From NCBI GenBank assembly GCA_023213395.1, contig CM041465.1, positions 226,307,741 to 226,371,740 of the forward strand: a DNA stretch of 64,000 bases. The letters run 5' to 3'. Below are positions 1-12,245 of the stretch, in pieces; position 1 is the first letter of the stretch; the number at the start of each line of letters is the position of its first letter. The stretch comes from Cycas panzhihuaensis (taxonomy: Eukaryota > Cycadophyta). The position numbers and the translations under genes are program-made. The notes beneath the pieces were generated by a model. It saw nothing but the letters and a program-made list of their open reading frames with translations, did no database searches and had not been told where the DNA came from.

Positions 1-2122
1 GTTGGTCAAGGTTGGGTCTTGAGGCCCGTTTAGGAGATGAGTCACATTGTGGGGCATCCCTAGGATGTTGAACCCGACAATATGCATTGTCATGGAAACA
101 TTCCCCATGAATAGAACACCACTTCTTCTCAAGCGAGGAGTCAGTCTTCCTTGCTTGAGAGGACTGGGTGTTACCACCCTTAGGGGGAACAACTTGAGAA
201 GCTTGTTGAATTTGTTTGATGGAAGTGGGTGATGAAGGAGCTTGCAATTTAAGTTCCTTCATCGTACATTCGAATGAACGTATAGCAGAAGTGAGTGGGT
301 CTAGGGTCTTCTCGGTCGAATGAGAAGAAGACCTAGTGGACTGTTGTGGTTTGGTTTCTTTGGTTTGGGGTGGTGCGTCACGTCATTGTGAGGGCTTAAG
401 GGGCTTCTTGAATCCAGCCTGGATCTCAATAGCTTCAAGCGCTAAGCACTTTGCGATGACGGAATCACATGTAGTTGCCCCCATCTTAAGGACTTCCACA
501 TGGACTTCAGGGCGAAGTACATTAACGAAGAGGTCCCTCTTTAATTCCTCAGGCAAAGTAGCCTTAGTGTAACGGAGGAGGTCATGAAATTGCCACACAA
601 AGTCACAGTTTATCTCATCGTGACCTTGCCTAAGCGAAAGGAGGGATTTCATTCCACTTTCAAACGGATGAGCCACATCAAAATAATTGATGAATTCGTC
701 CACAAGTTGCTGGAATGAGAAAATGGAATGGGCAGGCAGGCGATAAAACTATTTAAGGGCATCGCCTTGTAGGGACCGTGAGAATAATTTTATTAGTATG
801 TAATCATAGGCCCAGTAGTCTATTCATGCTATAGAAAAACTACGGACGTGCTTTGTTGGATCCTGTGATGAAGTTCCATCGAACTTAGGAACTTCGGGGG
901 GATGAGGCAGTAAGTTGGTCCTCAATGCCTCAATAGATAATGGTGTTGATCTATAATCCATGAAGGGACGTGCCTTTGCATGGACCATAGTGTCGGCAAA
1001 CGATGTGGAAGGTAATGGGCAAGGAACAGATGGGGGTGATAGGCCCATCCCTCCTTAGGGAAATGTCCCCTACTGAGAAGGGGATTGAGGATAAGCGCCT
1101 TGAAAGGGAGTCAGGTTTCCTTGCAAAGGCGCGGCATAAGGAGTTACGCAGGATGGTGGAAACGAGGGGTAAGGGACCGAGTTTTGTCCATATAGGCCAC
1201 CTGTGGGTGGCACAATCCCATATGGATGTAAAGGGTCCACCCTATAGATTGGAATATGGTTCCCTTTACTGTTTCCCCAAGGCTGAGATGTATAGCCTAG
1301 GGGTACGTAAAGAGAAGGACCACTAGGTTAGATTGGGGTGCACGTGGGAGCGGATCCCACATGACTAGTAGTAGGGGTGTTAGTAGGACCTCCAGGCCTA
1401 CTAGGAAATGTATGTGCCACGTTAGGAAGTGGCATGTTGGCTTGACTAGGGCAAGGTATGCTAACCCCAAGCTGGGAGAAGGACATACCACGAGAGGGTC
1501 CCGGAGAGTTAGGACCATGATGAGGAATAGAATGTGCAATGGATGTCCCTAAGTTAGATGTAAAAGTAGAGCAGGATGGATGCGTAGGCACAAAGGGGTT
1601 GCTTGTTGTGGGAGGTGTAGATGCAGATGAAGACAATGGTACAGACGCAGATGAGGAGGGTGGCCCACCACACAAGACATCTTCAAACCATCTAGGACGT
1701 GACTGAAGACGAGTAGCATGAAAACACTCATTAAGAGCTTTGACCACATCAGTAGGAGGAGTATCCACCTGATCGTAGGAGGTAGATGGGACCTCAAATG
1801 AAATAGACCCCTCAGGGCGCTCCTCATAAGAATCACCGACTAGGTGGTGAATCTCAAGAGAAGATGGGCCCTCTACTCCATGAGTAGAGGGATGGGCATC
1901 AAGTGGGTGATGTTGATCACCCGGATAGTAAATAGGATCATCACCCTCTTGGGTGGATCCCGAAAAGGATATGAGGAACTCATGAGCTCCTGAAGCAAAG
2001 GCATGATAAGCCCAATCTGAAGGGTATCCTTCCATTGTTGAATCAGAATCTAACGATGATATGTAGGTTCTTCTAATAAAGAAGGCAAACCACATAGGCG
2101 ACGTGAGAAATGTCGCATACAA
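1..2122 (-). pseudogene. Ty3-type gag, element A, running off the window
   Basis: This is the capsid polyprotein of a Ty3 retrotransposon, read leftward, with its pol lying beyond position 1. Positions 2122-1328 form an open 264-codon stretch rich in Ser, Pro and Thr, the usual disordered N-terminal part. Positions 1048-824 carry a PEVPKFDGTSSQDP motif that marks the start of the retrotransposon gag domain, and 703-383 hold its helical core (FINYFDVAHPFESG to LALEAIEIQAGF). A zinc-binding motif CSIHGECFHDNAYC, of the spacing C-x2-H-x4-H-x4-C, lies at about 122-80. Stops and frame changes separate these parts, so it is not functional. The frame start at 2122 is a convenient Met, not a proven one. 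Its gag is not closely similar to the one at 5.0-6.7 kb. Confidence 0.75.
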
Positions 2123-4890
2123 AACATGCTAATACGTTAGAAAATGAAAAAGAATGCAAAGTATGTGTTAGAGTTGTCCAACGAAAGAAACAAGTGGAGA
2201 AAACCACTAAAAAGGTAGTAGTACTAACAAAAGGGGATATGAACTAGCTACCTTACTAGAAGGTCTCCAGTATAGTCGCTAGTGGATGTGCATCTACGGG
2301 ATGGTCACTATGCTCGATAAGAATGAAGATAGTCAACAGCTGATGTTGAGGGTATGGATAAGAACCTATATATAAATAAAGGGAACACAATGTAGGGTGT
2401 CTGTGCACCAAAGCGCGAGTTTGGGACCTGCAAATGGTACCCAACTACCTTAGAGTAGCTTTCAATCTGAAAGGAAGAGCGCATGTAGGGGGTATCCTAG
2501 ATGGACTCAAGAGGAAGGTCCTCCCACCCTTGGATGGCCGAAAAGGAGAAAAGGAATCCTTGGTGGGTTTTCCTACGATGAAGGAAAACTAAGGTGGTAG
2601 GGTATATGCAGAATACCTAGGATGAGTGCAAGTAAGCTTCCCTAGTTTACTTGGCCAAGACAAATACAACTAGGGGGAAAGTAAAGGGATGAACTAAAGA
2701 CAACTCTCCTTTTCTCTCTCTTTCACTCAATATATAAAGGACGAGAGAAAACAAAAAAAGAAGTACAAATATTTCATATGCAAGCAAGCAAGCTAGATGG
2801 GACGCATCTATGGGTGTTTTGAGATGAATAGGAAAACAGGGGAGGGATATATTTTCCTACTATGCCTTTTCCTATGAAAGAAAGAAAGCGTGCAATTTTC
2901 TTATGCAAAAGATGCAAGTGGCTAATCGATTTTCCCTTTTACTCTTATGTGATCTATTTGATTAAAGTAATAGATTTTGTACAAAAAAGTAAAAGGAGGA
3001 GAGGTGACGGGAAGAGGGACAAAATGTACCCGGAAACCGTGGCGGTCGATGAAAGACCTCGTTCGTGCATAACGTATGCCCTCTTGCCAATCAGTTGGTG
3101 CGTGACCAAGGTTTATAGGGAAGACAGGGGCTTCCTTACCTTCTCCTTGTAAGAGATAAATAAAATGGAAAAGATAAAAGAAACCAATGAAGTGGAAGAG
3201 CAAAAAGGGGGGATAAGGGCTTACCAGGAACCAAACGTCTCTTCCCTTCGCAGATGTTGCTTCGGACCTACATACACAAGGGTTTCTCCCTTCCAAGAAG
3301 GGGCTACAAGAAGACTATGTGTATGCAAATAAATGTAACGTGAATGCTTAAAACATTATATTTAAATTAGAGTAACTACTGCTGTAAGCAACTCAAATCT
3401 CCTCAAGTAAACCAGACACATCAAGCAAGAAAAAAAAAGGGCAGCCCCAGGATGGCAAAACTCTCAACTAAAGTTCTCCACGCATCCTTTAGATACAGCA
3501 AGATAGGGGTATATGAGAGTTTATGGACAACCAACAAACATGAGAGGGTATGGAGCAAGATGTTCAAGAGGTACCAAGGTAACAAAGTCGCTATGGATAG
3601 CAATCCATCACACAAGTCTCACCATAAACCCTAAGGGACACTTGGGCAAAGTAAGGAGGCCCAAAAGTGGGGTGTGTAGGCCTGGAACCAGCGTAGCAAA
3701 GGCTACGTACGCTGAGATCCAGCGCAAGCCAAGACACCACCTTCTTCTAGTTAACCCAAGAAAAACATGGAAACAGGAGAAGAAAGGTGGGAAGGGGATT
3801 GCCCTTGGGGAGTAGGTCTGAATGGGACGGATCCTACCTTACTCCCTTCACCCAGCCTTTATGAGCCTTCTCCCGCTACTTTCTTAAGGAAAAACCAGTG
3901 GAGAAATGGTGAAAACCTGAGAGTACAAAGCTAAACCCAAAGAAGGCAACCTCAACTACAACCAAATAGAAAGAGAATAAGAAAATATGCTTGAAAGTGA
4001 GTCTAATATGGAAAGAACACACAAAAAACTTTGAAAACAAGACCAATGGTACCTGCTGGGCTGAGTCTAGGGCAGGTTTTCCCCTGCAACCAGTGAGAAA
4101 GAGGAGTTCCTGTAGGGTTTGCAGGAGGTTTGCCTAAGAACGGCTATAGAAGACACTTGTTGAGGCATATTTGGAGGAGAACCACAAAAAACTTCCTTGA
4201 AAGAGCTTGGAGGAGAGTCTCCCACCGTGGAAGAGTGCTATTGTAGGCGGGTCCTAAGCTGGAGTAGTAGGAAACACAGAGTTGAAGGTGCACCTGTGGA
4301 AGAGAAGAGGAGAAGAGCAGAAACGCAGCAGCAGAAAGTTGAGTTAGAGAGTCAAGAGATGTAAAATGATGGTCTTTTCAAGTTTTATACCCATATAAAC
4401 CCTAATTGAGTGTTTAGGGTGTGAATAGGGCTGAGTTGGGTTAGTGGCCATGTGGTAATTCTGCGAAAAAGGTGAGAATTGCCATGCAGATATAAAAAAC
4501 AAGTTGCAATAGTCACACTGAGGTAAACTTCGCAGTACCACTTAGTTTATAGTGGTGCAGGACTAGGAAGCCAAAATGGCCACAATCAAGGTTCTGGGAG
4601 CTCTAAAAGTGATGTGGCAGGCTTAGGAGGGGCTGGCCCTCCTGTCTAGGTGGCTAGGGACAGTCCGGAAGGCATACAAACAAGGCCGAATGAAGCATCA
4701 AAGGCTAGGATTCCCAGAAAGGTCATGATGTAAGCACGGGGTCAAGGTATGAGCGGATTATACGAGTCAGGTGAGGCTCGAGGCGATGTGGAGGTAGCGT
4801 AGAGGGTCGTAGAGTGCCATGGGGATGCCTATCTTACGGAAAGGTAGGTCCCGCAGGTCGTCATAGGCTCACAATATGACAAGTAGCATG
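2123..4890 (-). mobile_element. probable 5' LTR and leader of element A
   Basis: This gene-free stretch sits upstream of gag A in the reading direction, where a Ty3 element carries its 5' LTR and leader. A good TATA box lies at 4389-4383, followed by a pyrimidine-rich transcribed-looking stretch (roughly 4330-4280) on the minus strand. The right edge is placed near 4890, where gag B sequence stops and the base composition changes. I could not find a clear primer binding site or a partner LTR, which would lie outside the window. Short open frames here (for example minus 3296-2922) match nothing I recognise and look like chance. Confidence 0.4.
4383..4389 (-). promoter_or_regulatory. TATA box of element A LTR
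   Basis: The minus strand reads GGGTATAAAACTTG here, and the downstream strand is CT-rich as in many plant LTR transcripts. Transcription would start about 30 bases downstream, near 4355. Assigned from sequence only. Confidence 0.45.
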
Positions 4891-5029
4891 ATCAAGCAAA
4901 TGGATGGAAGATGATCATGCAAATAAAGCAATTAGTCATGCAATGAGGCAATACTTCTGTCAACCTTTCCAAAGAAATAGTAAAAGTGAAAAGGGAGAAG
5001 CGTACCTGTGCTTACCTGAGTTGACCTAT

Positions 5030-6690
5030 CCGCATCCATTCTTAGTAGCCGAGAAACAATGTCCATACTCTAAACATATCAAACATCTGCCCAACGGAGG
5101 TTTTTTTCTTGGGTTCTCTGATTGGGTTCGAGTTATGTACATTGTACGAGTGTTCATATAGTTTCTTCCTCGCCTTCACCCCAAGGCATTGGAACCTCTG
5201 GTGTTAAAATAACAATCACATATGTTGTGTGTTTCTTGGTCGCAGATATGGTACTGAGCATTTTATTTTCGATTCCTTGCATTACATTCGCATTCCTTGG
5301 TGGTATGGGTGCTTTTTCTACAAATATAGTACCATTTCTTTATCAGAGGTTCTTTTTCCCAATGTGTTTTGGAATCTTTCCTCAGATTGTCTTCTTGTAA
5401 TTTTAGCTTGGCTAATTCTTTCCTTAAGGCTTCTACCTCCATGATTTCTTCTGTCTTTGTCATTTAGAAGAGAGGCCTATTCAAATTCTAGGTTTTTAGC
5501 GCATTGATCTCCTATTGTAATCTCATCACTAGAGGGTCATATGCTATCCTTTTCATGTCTATCTCATTTTTGAAATCCAAGGCCAACTCCTATGCATGCT
5601 TGTATGATTTCAATGGGTGGGATGCCATTGCATTCCTTAACTTAGTGTTTAATCCATTTACGAAAAAAGTGTGCATGCTTAAATCTATAATTTTCTCATT
5701 ATTAGTTATTGTAGTAACAATCATGTCTACTCTGTTGATATAAGTCAGGACTGACTCTTTAGGTTTTTGCTAGATTTCTCTCAATGTTAATTTGATGATA
5801 TCATTGTTTCTATACTTTAGAAATCTTGTTTCAAACTCCTTTTTAATTTCACTCCATGATTTGTTCTGGTCTAGTTGCTTGTACCATGCCAATGGTACGC
5901 CTCTTAGTGAGTATGCAAATCTTTCTTTGATTTCACCTTCATCCGTAATTTTCTTGAGGTGAATCAATCTTTGGAATAAATAGATATGTTCAATAGCATT
6001 AGTTGAGTCATCGAAGATGAGTTTCTTAAACTTCCTATGATGCACCATTGTAAGCTTCTCTTTCTCTTCTTTCTTTTGATGTGGAACTATTAGCTTCTCT
6101 TTGGGGAACTTCTTATAAAGTCTCCTTGGTGGCATTTCTTCCTTACTATTCTCCTTCCTAAATAAAGGATTGCATATTGGTAATTTTAGTTGAATAATCC
6201 CCAGTACTCCCAGTATTTCTGTTACCACTGGAGTTGTTATTATATATGATTGATCTTCATTTCCCTTTGTTGGATCTTCAAAAAGTTTTCTGATCAAGTG
6301 GTTTTCCCAATGTGCCTGGGGACCTTTCTCTGCCTTTTCCTCGTTACCATTTAGGTCCTTTGGGGTAGAGTCCAAGCTTTATTCTGTTTCAAGATTATTA
6401 GTTTCTTCTTCCTCTTGTTTCATCTCCTTTTCTTCATTATAATATGTTCTTGCAGCAAGTGTGATTGACATGGGATCTCCTTGGCCTCTATTTTCTATTC
6501 CTTGTGGTGTCTGGGCTCCACTTGCCTCAGATCCTTCCACTGACTCATTCTAGCCTTCATTCTTTTTAATACTTAATCTCCTTGCTCTCCTTATTTTCTT
6601 TTCTTGGGACCATCTTAGGGCTCTTTGCCTGCTTGATTTTAGTATCTCCGAAGGTTTTGCTTGTGACTCTTCTATCTTCGAACGTCATTT
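5030..6690 (-). pseudogene. Ty3-type gag, element B, with three zinc-knuckle-like motifs
   Basis: This is the capsid/nucleocapsid polyprotein of a Ty3 element. The basic, Glu-rich N-terminus lies at 6690-6380. The frame 6375-5770 holds the gag core, with IEHIYLFQRLIHL, GVPLAWYKQLDQ and EFETRFLKYRN, and the core continues past a stop through YINRVDMIV. The C-terminal part carries three tandem knuckle-like motifs: CRKSTHTTKEC (about 5310), CDQETHNICDC (about 5220) and CLICLEYGHCFSAT (about 5085-5040). The first two have Tyr in place of the first Cys, and the third has Thr in place of the last. No protease or pol follows to the left, where element A sequence begins near 4890. On the minus strand it lies downstream of the polymerase at 12.2-9.2 kb, the reverse of normal gene order. 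Confidence 0.7.
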
Positions 6691-9214
6691 AGGTGGCACT
6701 GGAAGGTCCCCCTGGTTATCTAGGCTTAATTAGAGCCTGCCATTACTATGACAGCCAGGGTGACTTATTTTTTTCACATGAATTTTCTGGTTTCTCTTCC
6801 CTCTACTTAGTGGACTTAGGCAACAAACCAATATTGACTTACAAATCTGCTCCTATTGCAAATTATCACTTGTCAACGGTTTCCATTATAGTCTAGGGTG
6901 TGCAGGTGGTCAACATACATATTCTTTAATTGATCATCCTCATAAGTACACAATTCACATATATTCCACATGCATTCCACAATAAGCACACATAATTATT
7001 CATGTAACTCTTATATTATATTAGACAATAGTCAATTACACCAATTGGGGTCCATTTGGTCTTGACTGGTTAACCGTACTAGATCAGGAACCATTGGAAC
7101 TCAACAACTTGGCTCTCACACACATTCCCACAATTGAATGTGTTTAAATATATTATGCATCCCTGTTGAGGAACGATTGCGTCTACAGTTGCAATCATTC
7201 ATTTCCTAGAATGGATGCCTATTTAGAGTTATTCGTCCGTTCATACGGCTGCTTATATGTCCCCTCTGTGCTGCCATCGTTCCCATCTTCTGTGCTGCAT
7301 TCCTAGTTTGTTCTCTGGTCAGTATATGTTCCTTTCTTCCAGCATGTGTTCCTTCACTGTTTCATGTGTTCCTACTACACAACAATCATTCCAAACCCAG
7401 AATACATTATGTTTTGGCCCTATGTTGTCCATTCCTGGTCTGGAATGCATCTTTTGTTGGTTGTTCTGCTGTCGGTTCCTTTCCTCAAGCATATGGTGTC
7501 ACTTTTAGTTGCAACATCTATTCGAGGTCCACAAAATAGGTTGGGCGTCCATGCTCAAAAATAAAAAATTCTAAAGAATTTTGTATATTGCTCTCTCCTC
7601 TCCTCTTTAACATTAGGGCTACCCCTGCAGTCCTGTTGATTCAATTGCCTTTAACATATCCTTATTTATTTGGATCAAGGTTGTTATAATAGCATTTTTT
7701 TCTTTGATTTTTTTCTTGTAGCTCTACTATTTGTGTCCTTGTTCTAATTCTTATATTGCTTGAATTATATATGTGCCCTTCTCACTTAGGGTTGGCTAGG
7801 AAGAACCCTCTCCTAGCTTGGATGTCGCTTGAGGAATGTCTGTTTCCTATTTCGAAGGTAATTCTTCTTCAACATGTTTCTCTTTGCTTCTCTTTGAGAC
7901 CCTTTTCATTACCTATTCTTACTAGTGTAGGAAGAAAGTGCCTAGTTTGTGTTGCAGCCATTTGAGAACTTTTGTCATCTATGCCTTAACTTGGCGCTTC
8001 ACTCCCAGATCCTGGATGCTACTGGGCATGATGTTAAACCATTTCTTTATTACTAGTTCTCCTGATTAGATGAGTAGTGAAGGAGGATGGATGTTTGGAC
8101 ACTGATGAAATAATAATGCAAGTAAGAGTGATGGTTATCTGAAAGGATGACTTTGCAACTCCCCTAACTACTTCTCAATGCTATTGGCCAAAAATTCATA
8201 CGAATTCATTTTAACTCCATTACATAGTGCCAACAATAATGGTATTAATCCTCCCAGAATGTAGTTGTGTTTTCGCTTTGAGAGGAATTTTGATAGTAAC
8301 AACTTGGCTGCCCACTACAACCCTCTGTTAGTAATATCAATAATTCTAATGCCTCCCGAGAAGACTTGAGCGATGGGAGTGCATAGTTCCCTTGTCCAAG
8401 TTTCCCTATCCACCTATGATTTCTTGGTGACTGTGGGGGTTTCTCATTCATTTGATAACCCTGTAACTTCTTGAATAATGGTTGTGTCTATCTTGACTCT
8501 CTTAATTCCATTTTACTGCTACAATGATTTCTTCCATAATTTCTGGATTCCATTATAGGGGTGGTGTAATCACAAAGTCTCCCCATCCAGCTTACTGAAT
8601 CTTTGCTTTAAAGTCTTTTGGAAGGTCCTCAAACTTTGTTTGGAGATTTGGTACGTAGGTCTCTTGCATTCTTGTAATCTTCATCTTGATTAAATGTACG
8701 TTCGCTCTCCCAAATGCTTGATGGAATCATTCTTTTGCTACTAGATTATGTTCTTCTTCATGCGTGCATTCGAAAAATGGAACGATTCTAGGGTTTCTCC
8801 ACTTATAAACCCCTTTTTCCAGTCTGTTCAGGTCACATTCTCGTCTTGGAATGCATCTAACACTCTGTGTTCCCTATTTGGAACGGTTTCTTCATTCGGT
8901 TGTTATTTTTCTGTTATCTATTCCCTGTTTGGAATGATTCCCTTTTTTCTAGCTAATCCTTTGTTTTCCTCCATTCCTTGGGAGTAATGCATCCTTGTAC
9001 AAGAGCTCTTTGCTTTACTTACATTCCTAATTTGAAATGCATAGTGTATTTGTCTAGTTTCATGATTTTTATGAGTTACGATTAGTTTTTTCATCATTTT
9101 TTTTTCAAGATTTTATGTTTATGTATTGGCATAGAGTCATGATGTCGTTACTAGGACAACTTTAGTTGTCTCACAATGTCATGCAACACATATGATACAT
9201 CCAACTGACTCACA
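6691..9214 (-). other. non-coding LTR/UTR-like spacer between pol C and gag B
   Basis: The stretch runs from the end of the integrase C-terminal domain (9215) to the start of gag B (6690). No frame encodes anything recognisable on either strand. Its position fits a 3' LTR of the polymerase element, a 5' LTR of the gag element, or one LTR shared by both. I could not fix TG/CA ends, a primer binding site or a polypurine tract with confidence. A-rich sequence on the minus strand at about 9120-9090 could be the tract before an LTR. Open frames on the plus strand (7257-7508, 8748-8987) are rich in Phe, Cys and Ser and look like chance. Confidence 0.4.
7155..9042. repeat. dispersed imperfect palindromes of the ATTCC-n6-GGAATG type
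   Basis: About nine short inverted repeats with arms like CATTCC and GGAATGCAT recur. The clearest copies are at 7430-7450 (CATTCCTGGTC then TGGAATGCAT), 8836-8856, 8869-8886 (GTTCCCTATTTGGAACGG), 8920-8939, 8972-8992 and 9022-9042. Weaker copies are at 7196-7217 and 8766-8788. A longer hairpin lies at 7156-7186, with arms GAACGATTGC and GCAATCATTC. They fall in two clusters, 7.15-7.45 kb and 8.77-9.04 kb, inside the non-coding spacer. Confidence 0.55.
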
Positions 9215-10330
9215 TTGGAGTTATTGATGATATTTCTTTAGTTTACTTCTATTAATCAGAGCAAGTGATTTGTATCCATTTTTATCACTCGGTTGAACTA
9301 ATCCATTGTGATATATTTTTTCCACCTGGTAAGGCCTTAACCACCTTGGTTTTAATTTTCCAAGATGGGTGCAGAATTTACTATCATATAACAATACTTT
9401 CTCTCCTTCCAGGAACTGAGGGTAGCGAAAATGGTGATCATGCCATGCCTGTTATCTTTGTTTTTCGATTTTTTGTAACCATTCTAATTTTTGTCAATCT
9501 TCATTGAGTTGGATCAACTACCATAGCCATACCTGTAATGATTCTGGATCGTCCAATTAACAAGTTAGAGTAATTCTCATACTAGGTATCTAAAATTCAA
9601 CTGGGAGTACAAATTGAATTCCATATACTAACTTAAATGGGGTGTATTCTGTGGCGTGTTTGTAGGTAGTGCGAAATGCCCATAAAACTAACAGTAGCTT
9701 TTTTGCCCAGTTGGATCTCCTAATGTTGCATACTTTTTGAAAGCAGTTCTCCAATATTTTATTTGAACTTTCGGCTTGTCCATTTGCACGCAGATAATAT
9801 CGCGTGGATTTACAATATGTGATCATAAAAGTTTTCGTAAGTTCTTTTATTATTTCATTAAGGAAATGAGCTCCTTGGTTGCTAATCTACACAATGGGAC
9901 ATCCAAATCTGGTAATAATTGCTTCATAAAGGAATCTGACAGTGCTGGTTGAATCAACTTTCCTTAATGGTTAGACCTTTACCCATTTTGTGGCATAGTC
10001 AGTTGCTACTAAGATGTAACGCGCTTGGATTTGTCTGGTTGCTAGTTTAATGGGTTCGATAAAATCAAGGCCCCATTTCTCAAATGGTGCCAATGGAAGA
10101 ATTAGATTCAAGGGATTGAAGTATGTTTTATCGAGTTTTCCCACTCTTTGGTAATGGTCGCATCTTTTTATCCAGTTTTTTACGTCTTCGAACATGGTTG
10201 GCCACAAAAAACTTGTAGTTAAGATTTTTTGTTGTGTATTCTTTGTTCTTGCATGTCCTCTAGCCACACCCTCATAAGCCTCAGAAATCAATTGATTTAT
10301 TTCATATGGACGAATGTATTGCCATAGGAT
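9215..10330 (-). pseudogene. Ty3 integrase, element C
   Basis: The integrase would insert the element cDNA into the genome. At 10291-9971 there is a zinc-binding region ([12 protein letters not shown]...[23 protein letters not shown]), with Tyr where the last Cys of the HHCC set is expected. The core follows, with first Asp in WGLDFIEP. At 9826-9590 the third catalytic residue is present in NGQAESSNKILENC. The second catalytic Asp region reads SNQGAHF, so Asp appears replaced by Asn. Past a stop, a C-terminal domain continues to about 9215 with WHDHHFRYPQFLEGEKVLLY and HLGKLKPRWLRPYQV, typical of Ty3 integrases without a chromodomain. Several stops separate the pieces. Confidence 0.8.
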
Positions 10331-12245
10331 ATCATCGGTTCCTAACTGATATAATTCTCCCCTGATTAATTTGTAGGGTTTTACTTTTCGTACTAAATTT
10401 TATTTTTGTATCTTGTCCATAATTGGTGGATACTGTCCCGTAACCAAGAATTCTATTATATTTTGATACCATTCCATAGGAATAGATTCTATGCTAAAAA
10501 ATGCTGTGTCTAGAATTCCCATAGCTTTTTCACCATTACAAATTCTGGAGAGTTGATTGGGAACGATATGGACTTTTTCAAGTTTTACCACAATCTGAAA
10601 GGTAAACTCTTGGAATAATATTAACTAACAACTGATCTGTCTTCTCAGTATTGGTTTATTCACTAAATACATGAGCACTTGATGGGTTACATAGAATATA
10701 AAATAGTTTGCAAGTAAGTAATGATGAATATTTTATAGTGCATAAACCATCCTAAGTCCTTCTCTTTCTGTTGTTGTATAATTTTGCTAAGCTTTAGTTA
10801 ATTTTTGATTAGCAAAGTATATAGGTCAGTCTATACCCTTATCTCATCATTGTGTCAGAACACACCCAATGACATACTGAGAAGAATCTACATACACATG
10901 GAATATTTTATTCTAATTGGGAAAATGTAGTACTGGAGTTGATGCTATGGTGCATTTTAGGGTTTTAAAAGACTTTCGTTGTTCTACCCCCGATTGCCAT
11001 TCTATTTCTTTCTTTAGAAGATCTTCCAATGATCCTTCTATTTGTGCATATCATTTTATAAAATTTTGATAATATATTGTTAATCCTATAAATCCTTTCA
11101 CTTGTTTTTTATTCTGGGGTTGAGGAAAATGTAATATAGTTGCGACTTTAGCAGGATCGATCATTAATCCTTCATTGCTTATCACATGGCCGAGGAGGTT
11201 TCTAAAGGGTACCAAAAAGGTACATTTTTCCGGATTTAAACATAAACAATTTTTTCTATAAGTTTGCAACATTGTTCTTAGATTCTCTATATGATTTTTC
11301 ATCACTCCATATAAGGTCCAATCGTCCAGAAAGACTGCTACTTTTCTCCCCATTAACTTTTTAAACATATTCAATACGATGCGTTGGAAAGTTACTAGGG
11401 CATTTGTAAGGCCGAAGGGTATAACACGGTATGCATATGTTCCCTATTCAGTTATGAATGTGGTTTTATGTTGATCTTCTGGGGCGATACTCACCTAGTT
11501 ATACCAGTTAAATCTATTCGTAAAAGAGTAAACTTCTTTCCCTTTGACAGTTTCTAAAATCTCTTATGTAAAGGGAATGGAAAGGGGATCCATTTCAGTA
11601 ACTTTATTCAACTGTCAGTAATCCACACAAACTCAAAATTTTCCATTCTTCTTAGGTACAACCACAATAGGGCTATCCCAATCACTGTACTCGATCTCAT
11701 ATATATACCCTACTTCTAACATCTTGTCTAATTCTGCTTTTACTTTCTCTTTGTATCTGGGGTTCATTCTATAAGGTCTTTGCTTTACTGGTTTTGATCC
11801 CTCAATAAGATCTATGTGGTGCATCCTGATTTCAGGCAGGATTTTCTTCAGGTCTTTATAAGACTAAGCAAAAACATCTCGATATTCATCAAATAATGCT
11901 TGAGCTTCTTCCATTGTCTTTTTCATCCTAATAATTGTCAATTATAATGTTTTTAGGGTCTATATCGGTCCTAAGGTTAATTTGAGTTGTTTTGAGTTCT
12001 GTTTGTTGCTTCTCTTATTCTTCTAGATAAAAAGGTGTATTCTCTATCTCTCTTAGTTCATACCTTAATTTCGTATATTTAGTGGGTAAGTTTTTGGCTT
12101 CTTCCTCTTCATAATCATTGTCCTTTGCGTCACTAATGTTTTCAATTGACATTAAATTCTTTGCTACTTTTCTACCTATATCCTTTATGTTTTTTAATAG
12201 TTTATTGATGGTTTGGTTGTCAAAAGAGTAGGAAAAAGTCTAGAC
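10331..12245 (-). pseudogene. Ty3 reverse transcriptase and RNase H, element C
   Basis: This is the polymerase of a Ty3 element. A pre-RT linker at about 12245-11850 includes MEEAQALFDEYRDVFA. The RT N-terminus at 11824-11633 reads PYRMNPRYKEKVKAELDKML then DWDSPIVVVPKKNGKF. The palm continues past stops as YRVIPFGLTNAL, and 11374-11051 carries the active-site box VFLDDWTLYG followed by NPEKCTFLVPF, LGHVISNEGL and VKGFIGLTIYYQNFIK. RNase H pieces follow (TPVLHFPN, FANQKLTKA, VPNQLSRI at about 10540). The two catalytic Asp of FLDD survive. Protease and gag are not seen upstream; sequence above 12245 is not coding. At least eight stops make it a pseudogene. Confidence 0.85.

Noticed and set aside
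1003-1326. Plus-strand frame of 107 codons
   Set aside because: Antisense to gag A; no recognisable motif.
2922-3296. Minus-strand frame of 124 codons in the element A leader
   Set aside because: No family resemblance, lies in LTR-like DNA, and overlaps an equally long plus frame; likely chance.
5122-5444. Two overlapping plus-strand hydrophobic frames that look like membrane proteins
   Set aside because: They are antisense to the gag B C-terminus with its zinc knuckles.
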